Shown here: piece by piece, positions 1 to 5,859 of the stretch
Layout of the letters: the number at the start of each line of letters is the position of its first letter
How positions within the stretch are numbered: the first letter of the stretch is position 1
Origin: Alphaproteobacteria bacterium
Lineage (GTDB): Bacteria > Pseudomonadota > Alphaproteobacteria > Sphingomonadales > Sphingomonadaceae
Length of the DNA: 5,859 nucleotides
Assembly: GCA_016650315.1 (NCBI GenBank)
Contig: JAENVZ010000187.1
Location: 1 to 5,859, forward strand
Direction: 5' to 3'
The notes under the pieces: model-generated
The model's input: only the letters and a program-made list of their open reading frames with translations
Database searches by the model: none
Told to the model about the DNA's origin: nothing
Translations under genes and position numbers: made by a program

Positions 1-1
1 G

Positions 2-1951
2 ACTACCCCGGCGGATATTGCCGCGGCCATTGGTCCGGGACTTGCCAAGGCGGCGCTGGCGGCAAAGGTTGACGGTGAATTGCGCGACCTTAATCGTCCG
101 CTGGAGAGGGATGCCGATCTCGCGCTGGTGACGGCGCGGGATGAGGCCGATGCGCTGGAGCTGGCGCGGCATGACTTTGCGCATGTGCTGGCCGAAGCGG
201 TGCAGTCGCTGTTTCCGGGCACGCAGATTACCTTCGGTCCGGCGACCGACGACGGCTTCTACTATGATTTCGCGCCCAAGGATCGCCCGTTTACCGATGA
301 AGACCTGCCCGCGATCGAAGACGCGATGCGGCGGATCATTCAGGCGGACAAGCCCTTGCGCCGCGAAGTGTGGTCGCGCGGAGACCTGATCAAACGCTGG
401 CAGGCCGAAGGCGAGACATTCAAGGCGGAGTGGGCCGCCGAATTGCCGCAAGGTGACGAGATCACTGTTTACTGGTCGGGTGACGACTGGCTCGACATGT
501 GCCGGGGGCCGCATCTCGCCTCAACCGGCAAGCTCGACAGCCAAGCGTTCAAGCTGACGCGGGTTTCGGGCGCTTATTGGCGCGGCGACCAGAAGAATGC
601 GATGCTGTCCCGCATCTACGGTACGGGCTGGCTCAACAAGAAGCAGCTCGATGCGCATCTCGTCCGGCTGGAGGAAGCCGCCAAGCGCGACCATCGCAAG
701 ATCGCGCAGGAAATGGACCTGTTCCACCTGCAAAGCGAAGCGCAAGGGTCGGTTTTCTGGCACCCCAAGGGCTATATCCTGTGGCGCGCGCTGGAAGGCT
801 ATATGCGTCGCAAGCTGGACGCTGCGGGCTATAATGAAATCAAGACCCCCCAACTCATGGACGCAAAGCTGTGGGAGGCGTCAGGCCATTGGGGCAAGTT
901 TCGCGAAAATATGTTCGTGGTGCCGGACGAGGTTCCCGGCACCGATCCCGACAAGCCGGTGCTGACCGGCGCAGGCGACCTGATGGCGTTAAAGCCGATG
1001 AACTGCCCGGCGCATGTGCAGGTGTTTCGGCAGGGTATCAAAAGCTATCGCGATCTGCCGCTGCGACTGGCCGAATTCGGCTGCTGCCATCGCAACGAGC
1101 CGCATGGCGCGCTGCACGGCATCATGCGGGTGCGTCAGTTTACACAAGACGACGCCCATATCTTTTGCACCGACGATCAGGTTGGCTTGGAAACCACAGC
1201 ATTCATGCGTCTACTCGACGTCATTTATTGCGACCTTGGCTTTGAGAACTATGCTGTAAAGCTGGCGTTGCGGCCGGATATTCGGGCAGGTTCAGACGAA
1301 CTTTGGGAACGCGCGGAAAACACTCTTCGGCATGCGGTTGTTGCCTCCATGAATGCGGGGCGGCAGTTTGATCTGGAAGAATTGCCGGGCGAAGGCGCCT
1401 TCTATGGTCCCAAGCTGGAATTCCACCTGACCGATGCGATCGGTCGGACATGGCAGTGCGGTACTTTGCAACTCGACTATGTGTTGCCCGAACGACTGGA
1501 CGCCAGTTATGTCGGCGAGGATGGCGAGCGCCACCGCCCGGTCATGCTTCACCGGGCGATTCTGGGCACGTTCGAACGGTTCATCGGCATCCTTATCGAG
1601 CATCATGCCGGCAAATTCCCGCTCTGGCTGGCCCCGGTGCAGGCGGTCGCCGCGACCATCGTGTCGGATGCCGATTCTTACGCGTTGGAAGTGGTCGAAA
1701 AACTGAAAGATGCGGGCATCCGGGTCGAATCGGACCTGCGTAATGAAAAGATCAACTACAAGGTGCGTGAGCACAGTCTAGCCAAGGTTCCCAACCTGCT
1801 GGTCATCGGCAAGCGGGAGGCCGAAGAGGGCAAGGTTGCGTTGCGGACGCTGGGCGCAGAGGGGGGGCAATCGGTGCTGACTCTCGAAGAAGTGGTCGCG
1901 CGTCTTGCACAAGAGGCCCTGCCACCCGATATGAAGGCCAATGCAATGTGA
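2..1951 (+). CDS. thrS: Threonyl-tRNA synthetase, 5' end cut by the window edge
   Basis: Cytoplasmic class II aminoacyl-tRNA synthetase that charges tRNA-Thr with threonine. The frame is open from base 2 and gives 649 residues; comparison with E. coli numbering suggests about 16-20 N-terminal residues are missing. Numbering from base 2: most of the TGS domain (about 1-45); the editing domain, with HxxxH at His57/His61 and CRGPH at Cys167/His171, matching the E. coli editing residues His73, His77, Cys182 and His186; the catalytic core with zinc ligands Cys335 (MNCPAH), His386 (DDAHIF) and His517 (LHRAIL); and a C-terminal anticodon-binding domain from about 540. Class II motif 2 (CCHRNEPHG) and motif 3 ([13 protein letters not shown]) are clear. 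All key residues are present, so it should be active and proofreading. An insertion of about 17 residues relative to E. coli follows NMFVVPDE and precedes MNCPAH; I recall similar ones in other alphaproteobacterial ThrRS. The TTG at 80 is not the start, because TGS sequence continues upstream of it. Confidence 0.97.
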   Translation, partial: TTPADIAAAIGPGLAKAALAAKVDGELRDLNRPLERDADLALVTARDEADALELARHDFAHVLAEAVQSLFPGTQITFGPATDDGFYYDFAPKDRPFTDEDLPAIEDAMRRIIQADKPLRREVWSRGDLIKRWQAEGETFKAEWAAELPQGDEITVYWSGDDWLDMCRGPHLASTGKLDSQAFKLTRVSGAYWRGDQKNAMLSRIYGTGWLNKKQLDAHLVRLEEAAKRDHRKIAQEMDLFHLQSEAQGSVFWHPKGYILWRALEGYMRRKLDAAGYNEIKTPQLMDAKLWEASGHWGKFRENMFVVPDEVPGTDPDKPVLTGAGDLMALKPMNCPAHVQVFRQGIKSYRDLPLRLAEFGCCHRNEPHGALHGIMRVRQFTQDDAHIFCTDDQVGLETTAFMRLLDVIYCDLGFENYAVKLALRPDIRAGSDELWERAENTLRHAVVASMNAGRQFDLEELPGEGAFYGPKLEFHLTDAIGRTWQCGTLQLDYVLPERLDASYVGEDGERHRPVMLHRAILGTFERFIGILIEHHAGKFPLWLAPVQAVAATIVSDADSYALEVVEKLKDAGIRVESDLRNEKINYKVREHSLAKVPNLLVIGKREAEEGKVALRTLGAEGGQSVLTLEEVVARLAQEALPPDMKANAM

Positions 1952-2084
1952 AGAGTTGCCCAACGGCAACGGGTGCGGCATTTCCGTCATGGCGGAGATC
2001 CGGCCTCTTTCGTGCTAGCCAAAAACACTGTAATCGACCAGAATCAATAAAATCATCGCTGAAATTACCACAGGAGATACTGCT
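1952..2084 (+). promoter_or_regulatory. thrS-infC intergenic leader
   Basis: This 133-base gap lies between the thrS stop and the proposed infC start. Just after the stop is a perfect 6-bp hairpin (GTTGCC 1955-1960 with GGCAAC 1965-1970, four-base loop). No T-run follows, so it is not a convincing intrinsic terminator. TGTAAT at 2029-2034 resembles a -10 box, but I find no good -35 box 16-18 bases upstream, so an infC promoter here is only a possibility. Both readthrough from thrS and a separate infC promoter fit the sequence. The last 13 bases hold the infC ribosome binding site. Confidence 0.4.
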
Positions 2085-2087
2085 ATA
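2072..2087 (+). promoter_or_regulatory. infC ribosome binding site and AUA start codon
   Basis: AGGAG at 2072-2076 is followed by an 8-base spacer and then ATA at 2085-2087, in frame with infC. The nearest in-frame ATG (2097) lies 20 bases beyond the same Shine-Dalgarno sequence and has only ACGTCCCCCA before it, with no purine-rich stretch. The spacing therefore selects ATA. infC is the classic gene with a rare start codon (AUU in E. coli), which IF-3 itself discriminates against, giving autoregulation. The placement is seen directly; the regulatory meaning is inferred from that precedent. Confidence 0.75.
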
Positions 2088-2630
2088 CGTCCCCCAATGA
2101 CCCGCCGCCCTCTGGCGCCGCCTCCCAAAAATGGCCCGCGTTTCAATGAATTCATTGCCTCGCCCAAGGTCCGCGTGATTGACGAGAATGGCGAAAATCT
2201 GGGCGTGATGTTGACGCAGGAAGCGATGGAGCAGGCTGCCGGAGTAGGGCTGGACCTGGTTGAGGTGTCCCCCAACGCCGATCCGCCCGTTGCGAAATTT
2301 CTGGACGTCGGCAAGTATAAATACGAAGCCCAGAAAAAGGCTAATGCCGCGCGCAAGAGCCAGAGGACGCAGGAGATCAAGGAGATCAAGATGCGTCCGA
2401 ACATCGACGACCATGACTATCAGACCAAGATGAAGAAGGTCCATGCCTTCATTGAGGAAGGCGACAAGGTGAAGATCACCCTGCGCTTTCGCGGTCGAGA
2501 ATTGTCGCACCAGCAACTGGGTATGGCGCTGTTGCAACGGGTCGCCGATGACACGCATGACGACGCCAAGGTTGAAGCCTATCCGCGCATGGAAGGCCGT
2601 CAGATGCTGATGGTGCTGTCACCGAAATAA
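2085..2630 (+). CDS. infC: Translation initiation factor IF-3
   Basis: IF-3 binds the 30S subunit, keeps it apart from 50S, and checks initiator tRNA and start-codon pairing. From ATA 2085 the protein has 181 residues (177 from ATG 2097), the usual size for the family. The N-domain covers about residues 17-80 ([37 protein letters not shown]). The IF-3 signature region is [15 protein letters not shown] at 71-85, with Val at 75 where E. coli has Tyr. A basic helical linker runs to about 95. The C-domain (about 96-181) begins [14 protein letters not shown] and contains TLRFRGREL and the terminal [14 protein letters not shown] was chosen as start because AGGAG lies 8 bases upstream. It is on the same strand as thrS, but rpmI and rplT do not follow, so the ribosomal protein genes controlled with infC in E. 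coli must be elsewhere. Family certain; exact start likely but unproven. Confidence 0.96.
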   Translation: MRPPMTRRPLAPPPKNGPRFNEFIASPKVRVIDENGENLGVMLTQEAMEQAAGVGLDLVEVSPNADPPVAKFLDVGKYKYEAQKKANAARKSQRTQEIKEIKMRPNIDDHDYQTKMKKVHAFIEEGDKVKITLRFRGRELSHQQLGMALLQRVADDTHDDAKVEAYPRMEGRQMLMVLSPK

Positions 2631-2653
2631 GGGCAGTTTTTAGGTTAAAGTTT

Positions 2654-2766
2654 GATGATTTTAGGTTAACCCGTTCGTCCCGAGCGAAGTCGAGGGATGC
2701 TGGCTTGGTGCAAAGGTGTCTCGACTTCGCTCGACACGAACGGAAGTGAGTTAACCTAAAGTCATC
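2654..2766. repeat. Nested palindromic (REP-like) element 1
   Basis: The outer arms 2654-2670 and 2750-2766 are complementary at 16 of 17 positions, the exception being a possible G-U pair; they end in TTTAGGTTAAC and GTTAACCTAAA. The inner arms 2671-2694 and 2720-2743 are complementary at 22 of 24 positions. They start CCGTTCGT and contain the core CGAGCGAAGTCGAG at 2681-2694, inverted at 2720-2733. The central loop is 25 bases and six unpaired bases (2744-2749) sit on one side. As RNA or extruded DNA it would form a long hairpin. It lies 23 bases after infC and could protect or end that transcript. I recall similar CGTTCGT/CGAGCGAAGTCGAG units as dispersed repeats in sphingomonads; copy number could not be checked. 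Confidence 0.85.
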
Positions 2767-2788
2767 CCGCTATAGAGCTGTCGTTATA

Positions 2789-2925
2789 ACTCCGTTTGGT
2801 TCGAGTAGCCTTCGAGCGAAGTCGAGAAGGCGTATCGAGAACTTCGAGGTGCGAGATTTCTCGACTTCGGTTCTCGGTTCTCGACAAGCTCGAACGCTCG
2901 AACCTCCGCTCGAAGCAAACGGAGT
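2789..2925. repeat. Palindromic repeat element 2 with internal hairpins
   Basis: The terminal arms 2789-2805 and 2909-2925 are complementary at 16 of 17 positions (CTCCGTTTGGTTCGAG against CTCGAAGCAAACGGAG). Inside are further stems: GCCTTC 2808-2813 with GAAGGC 2826-2831, and TCGAGAAC 2835-2842 with GTTCTCGA 2877-2884. The core CGAGCGAAGTCGAG recurs at 2813-2826, identical to element 1. A variant inverted core appears at 2880-2892 (CTCGACAAGCTCG), with CTTG in place of GAAG. The outer arms differ from those of element 1, so this is a related but distinct element type, placed next to it in the same gene junction. Confidence 0.82.
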
Positions 2926-2945
2926 AGGGAGGGGCCTCTCTCTAC
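2924..2945. repeat. Small hairpin beyond the msrA stop
   Basis: GTAG 2924-2927 pairs with CTAC 2942-2945, and the stem continues inward through mostly paired bases (2928-2932 with 2937-2941, including two G-T positions). It overlaps the last two bases of element 2 and lies 17 bases past the msrA stop on the minus strand. It could help end the msrA transcript, but no T-run follows on that strand. Confidence 0.35.
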
Positions 2946-2961
2946 CCAAACGGGCTTCAAC

Positions 2962-3669
2962 TCAGCGTGACGCCTTGACCGCATAACGCTCGGGAAGCAG
3001 TGTTTTCAGAGCCTCCAGCTTCGGCCGATCCCAGCGCAGGATATAGGGATAGCGGGGATTTCTCTCCATGAAGTCCTGATGATAGCCCTCGGCTTCATGA
3101 AAACCGCGATAGGGTTCGACCGTAGTGACGATTCTGTCCTTCCACAGCCCTGACTTGCCTAACTGCGTCAGATAGGCACGGGCTGCCTTCGCCTGTGCGG
3201 GATTTATCGGAAAAAGCGCGCTGCGATATTGGGTGCCGTGATCGGGTCCCTGATAATTGAGCGTGGTCGGATCGGTGGCGACCGAGAAGAATATCCGCAT
3301 GAGATCGCCATAGCTAACGACCCTGGGGTCAAAGGTGACGCGCACCGCCTCCGCAAAACCGGTGCGACCGGTGCTGACATTGTCATAGCCACGGGGTTTT
3401 CCGGTTGCGCCGCTATAGCCGGATACGGCGCTATGGACGCCCTTCACATGTGAAAAGACGCCTTCCACGCCCCAGAAGCATCCGCCTGCAAAGACGGCTG
3501 TTTCCAGCTTGCCCGCAGAGGGTGCATCCAGTTGCGGCTTTGGTGCCAGCATGGCTTTTTCGGCAGCAAAGGCCGATGGGACAGCCCAATCGTCGTTCCG
3601 CGCAACCCACACGCCGCCAATGATAAAAGCCACTGCCGCCATGGAAAGAGCGAGCGTCCGCCCGTTCAT
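2962..3669 (-). CDS. msrA: Exported peptide methionine sulfoxide reductase A, single-cysteine type
   Basis: MsrA reduces methionine-S-sulfoxide, free or in proteins, back to methionine. The protein has 235 residues. Residues 1-35 look like a Sec-type signal or membrane anchor: MNGR, a hydrophobic stretch at about 5-22, and a possible cleavage site after AFA at 33-35. The MsrA domain runs from about 55 to 215, with GCFWG at 63-67 (catalytic Cys64), SGYSG around Tyr85, Glu107 in TGFAEAV, DHGTQYRS with Asp143 and Tyr148, and AEGYHQDF at 193-200. These correspond to E. coli Cys51, Tyr82, Glu94, Asp129 and Tyr134. Cys64 is the only cysteine, so the two C-terminal resolving cysteines of E. coli MsrA are absent and an outside thiol must recycle the enzyme. 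Phe replaces the usual His of TGHAE. The start overlaps the stop of the upstream small gene by four bases (ATGA), with only a weak ribosome binding site, which suggests translational coupling. Function is confident; periplasmic location is inferred. Confidence 0.95.
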   Translation of the reverse strand: MNGRTLALSMAAVAFIIGGVWVARNDDWAVPSAFAAEKAMLAPKPQLDAPSAGKLETAVFAGGCFWGVEGVFSHVKGVHSAVSGYSGATGKPRGYDNVSTGRTGFAEAVRVTFDPRVVSYGDLMRIFFSVATDPTTLNYQGPDHGTQYRSALFPINPAQAKAARAYLTQLGKSGLWKDRIVTTVEPYRGFHEAEGYHQDFMERNPRYPYILRWDRPKLEALKTLLPERYAVKASR

Positions 3670-3821
3670 GACATCTGCGCCTGCGCCGCTTCAACGGGAG
3701 GCCCTTCCTTTTGCCGGGCTGCCGCATTGTCGCTGCCGCCGACAGTGAAGACAAGGATAGCGCCGAACAGAAAGCCGCCCAGAAAATTGCGGACCAAGTC
3801 GGATTTGAACAAAGTGGTCAT
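3666..3821 (-). CDS. Small single-pass membrane protein coupled to msrA
   Basis: I do not recognise this family. The 51-residue product starts MTTLFKSDLVRN and has one hydrophobic segment at about residues 13-28 (FLGGFLFGAILVFTVG), followed by a 23-residue polar, Ala/Gln/Glu-rich tail with no cysteine. Positive residues before the segment (Lys6, Arg11) predict the N-terminus in the cytoplasm and the tail in the periplasm. This start was chosen because AAAGG lies about 8 bases upstream, whereas an upstream in-frame ATG at 3956 adds 45 residues that look like translated leader. The stop TGA overlaps the msrA ATG by four bases, so the two genes are almost certainly on one transcript. A membrane partner for exported MsrA is a guess from context only; an unrelated small protein or a leader for coupling is also possible. 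Confidence 0.68.
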   Translation of the reverse strand: MTTLFKSDLVRNFLGGFLFGAILVFTVGGSDNAAARQKEGPPVEAAQAQMS

Positions 3822-3926
3822 TGCGGCACCTTTCAGTCTGTTATTCAGTTTCTCATTCGCGGAGGACCCCATATGGGTTACAGCGAGCGTTAAACAATAA
3901 CGCCTGAAGCGGTGTTGAATGGTGCC

Positions 3927-3954
3927 GCAGATCACAGATACCGAAATGATCCGC
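3927..3954 (-). terminator. Possible terminator hairpin after the aminotransferase gene
   Basis: On the minus strand, GCGGATCA and TGATCTGC form an 8-bp stem with one G-U pair and a 12-base loop, starting 8 bases after the aminotransferase stop. No T-run follows, so it is a weak candidate: it may be a 3' stabilising hairpin or an attenuating structure before the small gene and msrA. The 141-base gap (3822-3962) also has TTGTTT and TATGGG 18 bases apart on the minus strand (3897-3892 and 3873-3868), a weak promoter candidate for the downstream pair. Confidence 0.3.
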
Positions 3955-3962
3955 AATAATGG

Positions 3963-5189
<1,227 letters not shown>

Positions 5190-5190
5190 T

Positions 5191-5210
5191 CATCCGCGAG
5201 TCTGCGGACG
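5191..5210 (-). repeat. Hairpin in the pabBC-aatA gap
   Basis: CATCCGC 5191-5197 and GCGGACG 5204-5210 form a 7-bp stem with one G-T position and a six-base loop. It lies in the 63-base gap, about 25 bases upstream of the aminotransferase start. No T-run follows on the minus strand, so a terminator is unlikely; a role in transcript processing or none at all is equally possible. Confidence 0.3.
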
Positions 5211-5228
5211 GCTGGCTCCATAAACAGG

Positions 5229-5859
5229 TCAGGCGATACGTTCAACCAAAGTTGCAGCGACCAGACCACGCGTGGCGTTGCCGATGAAAAATCCGTTCTC
5301 CAGATCGGCGCGCCGGACATCGGCTTCCACCGCTTCGCCCATGTCGATCAGGCTTTGGCGCAGCACGCCGGGAAGCAGGCCGCGTGCAAGCGGCGGCGTG
5401 ATCAGCTTGTCACCGCGTTCAACAAAGAGCGAGGAAAAACAGCCTTCGGTCAGAAATCCGTCCGGGTCCATCATCAGCACTTCATAGGTGCCGCCCTGCC
5501 GCAGCGCGTCCGTGTAAAAACTGCGGTCAGTGGTTTTGTGCCGCAAACGGAAATCATCGGCGGGCACCGGGCGGCACACCGCCGCCACGCGCATTACCGC
5601 TTCGGGCCAGGGTCGGTGCCTGCGCATTTCAATCGCCATCGACCCGCAGCGCGACAGCAGCAGGCGCAGACGGCTGTGGAAACGCAACCGGAAGGTTGCA
5701 GCCTGCAGTTCGTTGCGGACAGCATGGCGATCAAAAGCGAAACCGAGTTCACGGGCGCTGTTAGTCATCCGCGACAGGTGATGTTCAAGCAGTCGCACAC
5801 CCTCGACCGGATCGAAGGACATTGTTTCAATCAGATCGAACCGGCCTTCCGCAGACGCC
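5229..5859 (-). CDS. Aminodeoxychorismate lyase (PabC-like) domain, probably the C-terminal part of a PabB-PabC fusion; 5' end cut by the window edge
   Basis: Class IV PLP aminotransferase fold. Aminodeoxychorismate lyase releases pyruvate from 4-amino-4-deoxychorismate to give p-aminobenzoate for folate synthesis. The frame is open to the right edge, with 209 residues visible. Numbering from the edge: FDLIETM at 7-13 is a junction I associate with fused PabB-PabC proteins; HLSRM at 27-31; HKTTDRSFY with the likely PLP lysine Lys108; a strand ending TEGCFSSLFVE around 137-147; PPLARGLLPGVLR at 155-167; and GNATRGL near the C-terminus. A stand-alone PabC or branched-chain-type enzyme would normally have its own start and an N-terminal strand region. 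Here the ATG at 5822 lies inside continuing homologous-looking sequence (FDLIET before it), so it is not taken as the start. The chorismate-binding PabB part would lie beyond the window. Domain call is confident; the fusion is inferred. Confidence 0.85.
   Translation of the reverse strand, partial: ASAEGRFDLIETMSFDPVEGVRLLEHHLSRMTNSARELGFAFDRHAVRNELQAATFRLRFHSRLRLLLSRCGSMAIEMRRHRPWPEAVMRVAAVCRPVPADDFRLRHKTTDRSFYTDALRQGGTYEVLMMDPDGFLTEGCFSSLFVERGDKLITPPLARGLLPGVLRQSLIDMGEAVEADVRRADLENGFFIGNATRGLVAATLVERIA

Larger units (their letters stand above)
2631..2961. other. Gene-free convergent junction between infC and msrA
   Basis: These 331 bases between the stops of infC (+) and msrA (-) hold no credible gene. 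They are almost filled by two palindromic repeat elements, about 2654-2766 and 2789-2925, plus a small hairpin near 2924-2945. Short minus-strand reading here is low-complexity TCGAG translation. The palindromes may end transcription from both sides, although none carries a clear T-run in either direction. Confidence 0.8.

Noticed and set aside
80..82. TTG as the start of thrS
   Set aside because: The same frame is open to base 2 and encodes TGS-domain sequence ([11 protein letters not shown]...), so the true start lies outside the window.
1861..1867. Seven-G run near the end of thrS as a possible frameshift
   Set aside because: The reading frame and the family-like C-terminus continue normally across it.
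1955..1970. Hairpin after thrS as an intrinsic terminator
   Set aside because: The stem is perfect but only six pairs, and GGGTGCGG follows instead of a T-run.
1803..2558. 251-codon minus-strand reading frame opposite the end of thrS and infC
   Set aside because: It lies antisense to two well-identified genes, crosses their boundary and shows no recognisable domain; it is a high-G+C shadow.
2681..2900. Repeated TCGAG/CGAGCGAAGTCGAG units as a CRISPR array
   Set aside because: The repeats are palindromic, in mixed orientation and irregularly spaced, with no uniform spacers.
2784..2984. 66-codon minus-strand frame in the repeat region
   Set aside because: It is translated palindromic repeat that runs into msrA in another frame, with no sign of a real protein.
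3666..3956. Longer 96-residue form of the small membrane protein
   Set aside because: The extra 45 residues look like translated leader and include the probable promoter area; the inner ATG at 3821 has a ribosome binding site and gives a well-formed membrane protein.

Overview
The window looks like chromosomal DNA from an alphaproteobacterium of the sphingomonad group (Sphingobium, Sphingomonas or a relative). This is inferred from the protein sequences (ThrRS, IF-3, class Ib aspartate aminotransferase, a PabC-type domain that appears fused to PabB), from the fairly high G+C content, and from palindromic repeats built on the core CGAGCGAAGTCGAG, a motif I recall as common between sphingomonad genes. 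No database search was possible, so the genus is open.

Layout: positions 2-1951 (+) hold threonyl-tRNA synthetase (thrS) without its first residues. A 133-base leader follows, then infC (translation initiation factor IF-3) on the same strand. The ribosome binding site indicates that infC starts at an AUA codon (2085), not at the in-frame ATG at 2097. Positions 2631-2961 form a gene-free convergent junction filled by two large, imperfect palindromic repeat elements. The remaining genes are on the minus strand. Read in their own direction they are: the C-terminal, class IV aminotransferase part of a probable PabB-PabC fusion (cut by the right edge); a class I aspartate/prephenate-type aminotransferase; a 51-residue single-pass membrane protein; and an exported single-cysteine methionine sulfoxide reductase A, whose start overlaps the stop of the small gene by four bases (ATGA).

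How they fit together: thrS and infC are translation genes with the order known from the enterobacterial thrS-infC-rpmI-rplT cluster, but rpmI and rplT do not follow here. pabBC (p-aminobenzoate, folate) and the aminotransferase (amino acid metabolism) are 63 bases apart on the same strand and may be co-transcribed. The small membrane protein and MsrA look like one translationally coupled unit working at the inner membrane or in the periplasm on oxidised methionine.

Most of the window is ordinary housekeeping sequence. The points most worth a second look are the AUA start of infC, the two repeat elements sharing one core, and the small membrane protein coupled to MsrA. I see no CRISPR array, prophage, insertion sequence, tRNA or rRNA.
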